Below are positions 55,505 through 64,000 of a stretch of DNA of 64,000 nucleotides, in pieces (positions within the stretch are counted from its first letter, which is position 1; the number at the start of each line of letters is the position of its first letter). A program made the position numbers and the translations under genes. Below the pieces are notes generated by a model. It had not been told where the DNA came from, did not search any database, and saw nothing but the letters and a program-made list of their open reading frames with translations. The stretch covers positions 19,603,624 to 19,667,623 of the forward strand of contig JACBWW010000004.1 of the NCBI GenBank assembly GCA_020086605.1. Direction: 5' to 3'. Origin of the DNA: Lanius collurio (taxonomy: Eukaryota > Chordata > Aves > Passeriformes > Laniidae).

Positions 55505-55776
55505 ACCAGCTTAAGGCCTCTCAGAAGCATGGGCCAAACTGGTATTTCGTTCATTGGTGTTGGGGCCGGCCAGAAGGAAAGTGCTCAGGAGGCAAGGGGC
55601 AGCGGCGGTGGGACGCTGCAGAGCGGGCGCTTTGCCAGGCTGGCTGCGGGGAGCAGCAGAGGTGCTGCGGCAGGCAAGGTCCTGCCAGCTCCCACCTCCC
55701 TCCCAGGCAGCCCCATGACCCCCTGGAAACAGAGCCAGCCCAGCTTCACAGGTTCACAGGCCCCGGCACTCGCAGA
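55505..55776 (+). other. CpG-dense patch ending at a consensus 5' splice site; possible cryptic exon or promoter
   Basis: About 270 bp of strongly GC-rich sequence stands inside AT-rich intron. I count ten CpGs between 55,561 and 55,776, which is unusual for decayed intron DNA. An open frame runs from ATG 55,529 for 83 codons (Gly/Ala/Ser/Pro-rich, no recognised domain). It is closed by a TAA that overlaps a near-ideal donor, GCAGA|GTAAGT, with GT at 55,777-55,778, so a transcript spliced there would not use that stop. It could be an alternative first exon of SLC25A21, a lncRNA start, a small CpG island or an unrecognised GC-rich repeat. Nothing here proves transcription, and the peptide is not claimed as a protein. 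Confidence 0.35.
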
Positions 55777-58700
55777 GTAAGTGGAAGATGTGTGAGCATA
55801 TCTACATTTTAAAAAGTATGATCTAATTTAGTTCAAATTAATCTATTAGACAAGCAGTACAAAGTAACAATGTATCACTTATATAACTAATTTATAATCA
55901 TCCTTGGGGAAAAAATCCAGAACAAGATATCTTTTTCCAGACATGGGAAACTGTTGAGGCTATGTTGTGTGTTACAACGGGAGGCTATACCTTCACATTC
56001 CTAGATTATTTTTTCTTAGTTGCTTGGGTATAGCAAAACACAGAAAGCATGTGAGAAATATATAAATAATATATAAAAAGTAAAAAAGTATAAAAGACCA
56101 TCATTTGAGTAGAAAGAAATTTTAACAAAGATTCCTTTTTTAACTCTCCCTTTTTTGCTGCCACAGACACTAGTAAGAAAGGAAAAGGTTTCATCTTTCC
56201 ATTTCTTGAGGGATATATATTTAGATGTGTCCTGTAACTCATACACATTCAGAATGCAGCTTAGAAAGCCAAAAAATTAGCAAGGGTTTTGACCAAGAGA
56301 TTGAGAGGTGATTAAAACTCATGGAAGACTCATTTCTCAGTAAGAATAACAGTCACATGGATGATGGATCATAATAACTTCATAATCTGACCCACATGCA
56401 GTAAATACAGTGATGACTGTCATTTTGAATAAGTGAGGTGGATTGATGCTGATTATTAATCCATTTCTTGGCCAGTCTGATTGTTTCTGAGCCAACTTCT
56501 CCACAGTTAGTACTTTCCTGAAGTATCTTAATAGCTTTCACCGACAGCCTCTTCCTTTTTAACCAGTCACTTTTCATACTGTGTATTGTCCTAACTTATT
56601 TGAGAGATTTCTTTCATTAACTGATTGGCTTCTAGTATTCTTATAGCTGGAGGCTTGGTCTTCTTTTAGCATAGAGTGTAACAGTGTTACCACAGGCACA
56701 GGGTAGCATATAATTCTGTTTTACTTGCTGCAAAAAATACTTACGTTTTTCCTCAATTCCCAGGTGTTGCAATGAAAGCTGGGTTAAACAAAAAAAAAAG
56801 TGAAATATTCTATGAAAAAAAGAACCTAGTATTTAGTGCCAGTGTCTAAAATGTCAGATATCTGTATAGCAGACGCAGAAAAAATAAAGAATTATAGTTG
56901 CATAATAGAAATTCAGAAGTCAGCTTAGCTAACTGTGTCATTGATAGGTTTATACCGGGTTCATGTAGAGGATGTGTATTTAACATTTGCAGTAGGATAA
57001 TATACATAACATACTTAACAAGAAAAAAAAAGAGCTTTTTGGAGAGCAACAGAGTGTCCAAGACTGATTTTCTGTGAATGCGTCCAACCTTTAATATCTT
57101 TTCAAGTATGCTGAACTCTGTGCCAGTTGTCCCAGAATGACACTCAGCCTTCCCTACAGCACTGCTCTTAAACTGGGCAAATGGTTGTAAATGCTGGGAT
57201 TGAGGGTGGACTATATGTGTGAACTGGTTAGTGGCTTGCAGCTCTCAAAATAAATGGCTAAATAGAATTTCCTTCTTCTCAGCAGTAGGTACTAATTTGT
57301 GCCTGCCTTCACTAAGCACTTGCTTGTTTTTCTGAAACTTCTGGGAATTTAAAATCTTTCACATAACCAGTTAGGTCAACGCAAAGATCGCTTCACACTA
57401 TAGTTATGTTAAAGTAATATTGCCTTGTGCTCAGTTGGGTTTTTTTTTCTGTTAGTAATGAATTCACAACATGCTAAATGCAATGAAACTGAAAGGTACC
57501 TTTCTCCTGATATAAAATAAATTCTAAGCAAATTTAATTATATTTAGACATATTTTCTTCCTCTTTTTGAATAGCACCCACCTTTTTACCAATCATGTCT
57601 TCAAAATTCCTTCCCATTGTTTAAATAAAACATTTTGTAAAATCTGAAAGTTATGCCTTTGTTTCATGTAACTGATGTGGTCATGAAAGCCAGGTCTTTT
57701 ATTTATACTTGGGATAATGCAGAGGTAACGAAAGCAGAATTGGACCTAAGAGGTTTTTTGTTTCAATTATAAAACAATGTGGGTAAGTGCCTTGGATTTG
57801 ACAGCAACAAAAGAAAGGGAATATTGTGCTTATGCCTTCAATCATCTTTATTAGATCCTTAAAGGGAAAATTATGTGAAAGACAGAGGAAGAAAACAACA
57901 AGCTAAGCAAGATTGCAATTTCAGTATAATTCGGAGAAAATAACTGATTTAGGTTGGTTGTCTTGCCAGGGTGAATGACTCAAGGCTTCCAAACAAGAAA
58001 TGGAAACCAGAAGGATAGGGAAAGCCTGAAAGAACAAATTGAGAAGATGTGATTGACTGTAATGTTTCAAAATCAACTGCTGCAAAGATGAGTTTGGGCT
58101 CTTGCCCAGAATACAATTGAATGGTGATGTTCATTTAGACCCTTAATGCTGAAACAAAATAAGATGTAGCTGTGTTTCTGTTAGAAATTTATTTGTTCTT
58201 TCCAGTGTCTCTAGCTAGGGATATGATGTCATGTCCTCTCTCTTCTGTCAGACCCTGCAGTGATTGTTGTTGCTGTTTCACAATTTTTCTGAACACCAGT
58301 TCTTTGAAGGAAGACTTGAGTCCAGGTGATAGTATATTTCAAATGTGAAATGTCAATACTCTTTATTAGCAGATTTTGAAAAATTTCATACTCTGTGGGC
58401 AAATAGGCTGACTCAATTGGCCAAGTAAAACAGAAGTATAAGATCATTGTGTGTGTATGTACTTTTCAACTGGCAAAGACATTCAGCTTTCTGTTAGTAT
58501 TGTGCTATTTTTTTTTAATTAAGTAAATAGTTCATTCTGCAAAGATTGAAATATCTATCTTTAATGCATAGTTTGTAAAACATTATTTGTAAAAGTTGGG
58601 GGCAGTTACTTGTCCTCCACCCAGGCACAGGAGGTTCTAAAACATTTTATTCAAAAAATTAGTCAGTTGACAATAGGCAGTGATGGGATGGGACTGTCTT

Positions 58701-59189
58701 CTACTTCCTCCTTCCATTTATTCCTTTCATCTTACTGTCTGTGCTTACTAACCTTTTTTCTGTTTCTATTTCAAATCAGGAAGGGAAAAAATCCCTTAAC
58801 CACAGCTCATAATTAAATACTGAGCTAGTTCTTACCATGTTTACTGAATTACATATTGCATATATGGATGTATATCCTCAAAGTTTCATGTGTTTTTAGA
58901 TTTCTAAACTTAATGTGTTCCATAGGAATAGACCTTAACTCCTTCCTGCCTGTTTTTCGTGAAGAGATGTGCTTCCACAGAGGAAGGAGGAATGAAGCAG
59001 TGAAACCCAGTTACAGTTCCCTTCCCATTTTAGAGATTCACCAAGCCATGAATATAGTTGCTGGGCTCTGCAGATTCTCCTGGTTCACAGTAGAAGTTCC
59101 TCCAGCAGAAAATCTTCCGTGTCAGCCTTACAGTGGCAATAAGCAGATCAGCCTGACATCACATCTAGGGTGATATCTTTGCACACATA

Positions 59190-61270
59190 CCTTTGCTGCA
59201 GGGTGGCTGGCTTGATAAAGAAGGCTTTAAGCCAAGAGCCCCGAGGGAGGAGGAGAGTTACCACAGCTCTGAGGGAGTGAGGGAGGCTGCCAAGCAAAGC
59301 ACCGGGGGTGATGTGAGCCATGAGGAACACAAGATGAATAAAACAGGGCTCAGGTGGGGTCATCTCAAGCATTTGCCTGTGAGCGAGGAAGTCTCTCCAA
59401 AGGGCCTGCACACCAGGGCATGCAACATGGGACATAAACAGGAGGAATTGGAGATCTGTGTGCAGTTGCAGGGGTAGGATCTCATCAGGATCCCAGGGAT
59501 GGGGTGAATGGACTGAGTTCTGCTGTGGGAGATACAGACTCTTGAGGAAGGGCTGGCCAGGAAGACATGGAGAGAGCAACTGGAATGCATGGAGCTCTGC
59601 CTGAGGGTAAATGATGAGAGTTTATGGTAAGGATTAAAGATCAGACCAACAATGGTGACTTGGTAGTGGGCATCTACTATGGGCTGCCTGACTTGGAAGA
59701 ACAAGCAGATTTTAGAGATGCCCCGTAGAGACAGCCAGAAACAGACTGATATTTGCAGACCCTGATCCTCAATGGGTACTTCAACTACCTTGATATCTCC
59801 TGGAGGGACAATATTGCAGGGCATAAACAATCCAGATGCACTAATAATGACTCCTTGATGCAAGTGGAAGAGTCAAAGAGAAGTGTTCCACTGGAGCTCT
59901 AACACAGAAATGAAGAATCCCTCCCTGGGGATAAGGTCAAAGTGAGCCTTGGTTGTTGTGACCATGAGATGGTGGAGTTCAGATCCTGAGAAGAGGGAGT
60001 AGGGCAAAAAGCAGATTCATAGCCCTAGACTTCAGGAGAGCGAACTGTGGTTTATTCAGGAGTCTGCTTGGAAAAGTCCCATGATAAAGGGCTCTGGAGG
60101 GAAGAAGGGTCCAGGGAACCTGTGTAATATTCAAGGATTGCTTCCACTCAAGTCCATGCCAGCATGCAGAAAGTCAAGCAAAAATTCCAAGAGGCGACTT
60201 GGTTAGGAAAGTCAAAGCCTACTTGGAGTTGAGCTTGGTACAAGGTGTCAAAAGCATCTGTAAGTACCTACTGAGGTGGATTGAATACTGGCTGCATAGC
60301 CAGACCCAGAGGGTGTTGATTAGTGGTACAAAGTCTAACTGGAGGCCAGTAACTATCAGTGTACCTCAGTGGTCAGTACTAGATCCAACTCTGTTCAACA
60401 TCTTCGTTACTGTTCTGAGTGATGGGGCAGTGTGTACCCCCAGTGAGTTTGCTGATGATACAAATGTGGGAGGAGTGGCTGGTGTACCAGACAGCTGTAC
60501 TGCCAGTCAGGTGGACTTTGCCATACTGGAGAAATGGCCTGACAGGAGCCTCATGAACTTCAACCAGGGAAATGTGAAGTCCTGTGCATGAGGAAGAATA
60601 ATTCCACACACCAGTATTATATTCGAGGCAAATCAACTGGAAAGCAGATTTGCAGCATAGGACCTGTAGGTCCTCATGGACACCAAGCTGGGCATGGGCT
60701 AGCAATATGGCCTGCAACCAAAGGGACTACTCCTGTCCTGGGCTGCTTTACCAGGGGCATTGCCAGCAGGTCAGGTCAAGGAAGGTGTTTACTTCTTTCA
60801 TTCTGGACTCCCCAATGCAAGAGAGACATGGACATAATGCAAAGAGTTCAGTTGAAGGACCACTAAGATGATTAAAGGACTGGAGCATCTTTCATATGAG
60901 AAAAGGCTGAGAGAGACAGAACTGTCTGGAGAGAAGGCACAGAAGGGAATCTGATCACTGTGCACAAGTACCTAAAGGAAGAGTGCCAAGAAGATGAAGC
61001 CAAGCTCTTCTCAGTGGTGCTCAGTGACAGGACCAGAGGTAATGGACACAAACTGAAGCACAGGGGGGTCCATATGAACATCAGGAAACACATTTTTATT
61101 GTGAGAGTGACTGACCACTGGCACAGGTTGCCCAGAGAAATTGGGGCATGTCCCTCCTCAAAAGAGTGTTCTTCTTTGAAGATACTTAGAGGCTGTCTGG
61201 ACATAGTCCTGGACAATTGGCTGTAGGTGGCCCTTCTTGAGCAAAGGGGTGCATCAAATGATCTTGAGAG
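59190..61270 (+). mobile_element. CR1 LINE, long but internally deleted and frame-broken copy
   Basis: ORF2-like sequence is readable in pieces. An N-terminal endonuclease part (around 59,390-59,470) contains NMGHKQEELEICVQLQG. A VVGIYYGLPD block lies near 59,660, ended by an in-frame TAG at 59,726-59,728. An NGYFNYLDISWRDN block lies near 59,775, and the endonuclease DH motif as CCDHEMVEF at 59,956-59,982. From 60,199 an open frame reads KAYLELSLVQGVK, then jumps near 60,250-60,278 to IEYWL, QTQRV and WRPVT, and continues to the reverse-transcriptase FADDT motif (60,448-60,462) and LEKWPDRSLMNF. In CR1 these parts are separated by roughly 200 residues, so the middle of the RT domain is deleted. 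The 3' region (60,860-61,270) matches CR1 (CTAAGATGATTAAAGGACTG, CACAGGTTGCCCAGAGA, TGATCTTGAGAG) but stops before the terminal octamer repeats. The element cannot move. Confidence 0.9.
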
Positions 61271-61957
61271 CTGGTATAATGCTGTATTGCTCTTTAGAAG
61301 CTACTACCTGCCTTACAAGATTGCTAAAATGAAAAATGTATTTCTCAAATTCCTAGTATATCCTTCCTCTCCCCATTCTCTCTGAAAAGTTTTCTCTGAG
61401 AACCTCAGAGACTGTGGAAGTGTTACAAGGTTTATATATCCAACAGCTGCATACATTTTGAGCATACAAAAAGGCAACCTGGAAAAGGAACCCATTGTGC
61501 TGTGTAAGGCTAGGTAATGCTGCTGTGTGTTTGTAGAACAGAATTGTTGCTTTACACTTCATACTTCTCTGCTTACGCATCTCTTACTATTGAAAAAATC
61601 TGGACCAAGACTGAGTCTCACGTTTTTGTAGTGAGAGTTACACCAGTGAGTAAAGTGGTGGAGGACATCCATTTTCCAATTCCAGTCATGTGGAGCACTA
61701 GAAATTGCAAGCAGGATGCCTGTTGTGGATATGCTTACAGACTGAGCCAAAAGGAAAAAAGTGTTTATAGGGATCTGTATTCTTGTAGCTGATCCTACTT
61801 GGACCTCAGTACCAGTTTGAACTCACATTAAAATGGATGAATCACATGCTTGAGGTTATTTGACATTTCAATAGCTTGCTGAACCAGCAATATCCTCTGA
61901 ATATGTATGAACCATTAAAGATTAAGATGGGCCCAGGACTAAGAATAAAGACCAAGA

Positions 61958-62094
61958 CCTGGCTGGATGGGGCTCAGAGTAACCTGGTCTAGTGGAAGGT
62001 TCCCTGCTTATGGCAGTAAATTTGGAACTAAATTATTTTTAAGGTCCGTTCCAACCAAACCATTCTATGATACTATGATTCTATGATTCTATGG
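61958..62094 (+). mobile_element. CR1 LINE 3'-end fragment, plus strand, with terminal repeats
   Basis: CTGGCTGGATGGGGCTCAGA, AACCTGGTCTAGTGGAAGGT and CCGTTCCAACCAAACCATTC form the characteristic 3' end of one CR1 subfamily, closed by the ATTCTATGATTCTATG-type repeats (62,061-62,094). It lies about 690 bp past the long CR1 and differs from that copy's 3' sequence, so it is a separate 5'-truncated insertion rather than its tail. Confidence 0.92.
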
Positions 62095-62190
62095 ATTGAG
62101 TATATCTATATTGTTATATCCATATCTATAGGCATCCATAGATATATCCATATCTATATTAATAGATACATAAATATATATTTGTATATT
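62095..62190. repeat. AT-rich ATATCTAT-type simple repeat following a CR1 3' end
   Basis: Imperfect TATATCTATA / CCATATCTAT / ATAGATAT units directly follow the CR1 terminal repeats. Part of it (62,122-62,145) forms an imperfect hairpin, ATATCTATAGG against CCATAGATAT. It may have grown from the CR1 tail. Confidence 0.75.
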
Positions 62191-62828
62191 TAATTATGTT
62201 TGCAAAGTAACACTTGGGGGAAATTCAAACATCTCATGACTCAGCTGAATTCCTTGAATCTCCTACTTTTCACTATTTTGTCATGAAACCATCATTGTAT
62301 TAAATGCTCAAATTGTCCTTTTGTCACAGACTAGAGTTCATACATTGCTTACTTCAGAGAAAGGATTAGCAATATGCCCAACCCAGAGCATCTTACAAGG
62401 CCTAAATTATTTTATTTATATTGGAGAGGCCTCAGAAGAGAACTCCAGAGAATCATTCAAAGAAGGATGAGGAAAATGGTACAGCTTTGTAGTATTTTAC
62501 ATCCACGTGGGGTCTATGAATTTATCTGTTTTATTTTGACATGCAGAGATTAAGTATAGGAGAATCTTTTGATGTCATGTCTCTTACACACTCTGCAAAA
62601 ATATTCCAAATAATAGGCTGCTTTAGGAAGGCGAATCATCACATTCCAACATCATCACCTTTCAACATTTAAAAAAAAACACAAATGCTTTGTTTTAAGA
62701 AGTAATTTTTTTTGTATAGACAGAATCTTTTTGCAGTCCTGAATAAATGTATATACATTCTGAAGATGGGTAAATTGTAGGATATATTCTTGTTGGCTAA
62801 CGAAGTAACTTATGACCTTAAGCTAAGA

Positions 62829-63060
62829 CAGAGGAGATTCAAATTAGGTATTGAAAAACTCTTTTTTCACTGTTGGGGTGGTCAGACATTGGAAGAGTTT
62901 GCCCAGGAAGGTGGTGGAGCCACCACCCCTGGAAGAGTTCAAGAGGCCTCTGAGTCCAGCACTGGATGATGTGGTTTAGTGGTTTAGGGGTAACAATGGT
63001 AGTGCTGGGTTGATGGCTGAAATGGAAGGTCTGTTCCAACCTTGATGATTCTATGATTCT
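62829..63060 (+). mobile_element. CR1 LINE 3'-end fragment, plus strand, second subfamily
   Basis: GAGGAGATTCAAATTAGGTA, GGGGTGGTCAGACATTGGAA, GGTGGTGGAGCCACCACCCC and CTGTTCCAACCTTGATGATT match the CR1 3' region in order, ending in ATTCTATGATTCT. Its wording (a variant of GTTTAGTGGT...GGGTTGATGG) differs from the fragment at 62.0 kb, so it belongs to another CR1 subfamily. It is 5'-truncated and non-coding. Confidence 0.93.
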
Positions 63061-63290
63061 TCTTGGTGATTCTGTTAGATCCCTTTCTGAACTCTCACCA
63101 TGCACTATCCAGGTTAGTGTGCAGACCTAGCAGACAAGAACTATGTCTATTTCTGCCCCTTGTGGGGATTTTGAAAACAGCTTGTCATTGAAAGCATTCC
63201 CAAGACCAAGCATTATGTATCTACGTTGACCTTGTAAGCAGAGCTCAGGCTGCCTGCAAATGCAATGTGTGCTGGCATGTAGCAGGCTGT

Positions 63291-63311
63291 ATACATATAT
63301 ATATATACACA
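63291..63311. repeat. Short (TA)n / TACA microsatellite
   Basis: Alternating TATACATATATATATATACA sequence of about 20 bp, too short to say more. Confidence 0.8.
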
Positions 63312-63894
63312 ACATACTGTCCAAATGCTTTTTTCCAAAATGATATACATGTGTTCAATTATAGCTCTGTGAAAAGCTGTGTTACAATTTAATAGCTAAA
63401 AAGAAAAACTTCATACATTTTGAATCATGTTTAAACTTTAAAATATATCTGACTTAGCATTTGAAGATGAGCAAGCACTGGTTTTGTATGCAACTTGCTG
63501 AAGTCACAGTTTTTTCCAAATTTGTATTTTGTGACTTCATTTTTTAATATAAACATTGTTGTGATAAGCAATTTAAAATAATGAAATAATACTTCTCTTT
63601 CATTATCAAAATTTTTCCTCTCCTTTTAAATACAATTTCTTGTCTATTCAGAAAAAAATGGATTGAATTTTTACATATTCATTCCTGGTTTCTTTCTATC
63701 CTCTCACCAGAACATAATATAATTGGTAGCACATTAGTTGTTTAGCAAGTAAGCAGAGAGTATCATTGTTTATCTGTATGCCTGGAAATGCTGAAAGGGT
63801 AGTTGCTTTACTCAAAAGTGAAAATGGAATTGGCAGTATGATATTGCTATGTTGTTCATCCATACAAAAATAGTTTCTTTTTTTATTTTGATAG

Positions 63895-63961
63895 GTTACT
63901 TGGTTTCTACAAAGGAATTCTTCCTCCCGTCTTGGCTGAGACACCCAAACGGGCTGTGAAG
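63895..63961 (+). CDS. SLC25A21: SLC25A21 next internal coding exon (about residues 68-90)
   Basis: This 67-nt exon follows a T-rich tract ending TTTTGATAG (AG at 63,893-63,894) and is followed by a GTAAAAAC donor at 63,962. The first base completes the Gly codon opened by the upstream exon (phase 2). Then come 22 codons, LLGFYKGILPPVLAE followed by TPKRAVK, ending on a codon boundary (phase 0). Spliced to the previous exon it gives EGLLGFYKG, a perfect match to the SLC25 signature [DE]Gxxxx[YWF][KR]G of the matrix amphipathic helix. The ILPP.LAETPKRAVK stretch matches the start of transmembrane helix 2 in the 2-oxodicarboxylate carrier from memory, with L for F and V for I as the only differences I recall from human. 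No frame break is visible. The remaining exons (helices 2-6) lie beyond the window. Confidence 0.95.
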
Positions 63962-64000
63962 GTAAAAACCCCATGCTTCTTCCCTTAAAAATATAAGTAG

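Larger units (their letters stand above)
28002..63894 (+). other. SLC25A21: SLC25A21 complete intron of 35,893 bp between the two recognised exons
   Basis: It is bounded by a GTAAGAG donor and a TTTTGATAG acceptor, phase 2. Recognisable contents are an ancient repeat remnant (28.55 kb), a CR1 3' fragment on the minus strand (28.79 kb), CpG-rich patches (36.05 and 55.5 kb), a TTCC microsatellite (48.9 kb), a T/G-rich tract (49.2 kb) and the CR1 cluster (59.2-63.06 kb). The remaining stretches (about 28.9-36.0, 36.4-48.8, 49.35-55.4 and 55.8-59.1 kb) show AT-rich sequence with no gene I can support. Phase compatibility and uninterrupted collinearity of the two carrier exons argue that no constitutive coding exon of this gene is missed between them. 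Confidence 0.85.

Noticed and set aside
58856..59173. 105-codon plus-strand frame just upstream of the CR1, considered as a CR1 ORF1 remnant
   Set aside because: I could not identify any ORF1-type motif, and the flanking sequence looks like ordinary intron.
59148..59863. Minus-strand open frames of 143 and 167 codons
   Set aside because: They lie antisense to the CR1 endonuclease region, whose plus-strand motifs are recognisable.
60379..60717. Minus-strand 112-codon open frame
   Set aside because: It is antisense to the CR1 reverse-transcriptase region with FADDT on the plus strand.
60872..61216. Minus-strand 114-codon open frame
   Set aside because: It is antisense to the CR1 3' region and has no independent support.

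Overview
The window is vertebrate nuclear DNA, almost certainly avian. It is AT-rich and intron-dominated. It carries several fragments of the CR1 non-LTR retrotransposon with the typical ATTCTATG-type 3' repeats, one solo LTR I recognise as an avian endogenous-retrovirus family, and a second probable LTR. No operon, CRISPR array or convincing intact single-exon gene is visible, and most open frames are chance ORFs in non-coding DNA.

The one host gene I can support is SLC25A21, the mitochondrial 2-oxodicarboxylate carrier, on the + strand. Two consecutive internal coding exons are present, at 27,918-28,001 and 63,895-63,961. Both have good splice sites and compatible phases, and together they encode about residues 40-90 of a roughly 299-residue carrier. 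The exon junction splits the Gly codon of the carrier signature [DE]Gxxxx[YWF][KR]G, which is intact after splicing. The window is therefore: 1-27,917, 3' part of the upstream intron; exon; 28,002-63,894, a complete 35.9 kb intron; exon; and the first bases of the next intron. I found neither the preceding exon (carrying the first PxDxxK motif) nor any later exon.

Repeats by region: probable ERV LTR, minus strand (1,969-2,319); avian solo LTR, plus strand (about 4,258-4,836); remnants resembling an ancient amniote repeat near 27.6, 28.6 and 40.8 kb; CR1 3' fragment, minus strand (28.8 kb); a long TTCC microsatellite followed closely by a T/G-rich tract (48.9-49.3 kb); and a CR1 cluster (59.2-63.1 kb) containing a long, internally deleted CR1 with recognisable endonuclease and reverse-transcriptase parts plus two 3'-end fragments.

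The best candidates for undescribed function are non-coding: a CpG-dense patch at 55.5-55.8 kb ending in a consensus 5' splice site (possible cryptic first exon or promoter), a second CpG-dense patch at 36.05-36.33 kb, and several complex, CpG-retaining segments (10.1, 40.4, 42.4 kb) that could be conserved regulatory DNA. This matters because SLC25A21 neighbours PAX9 in vertebrates and its introns lie in that developmental locus. I see no clear novel system.
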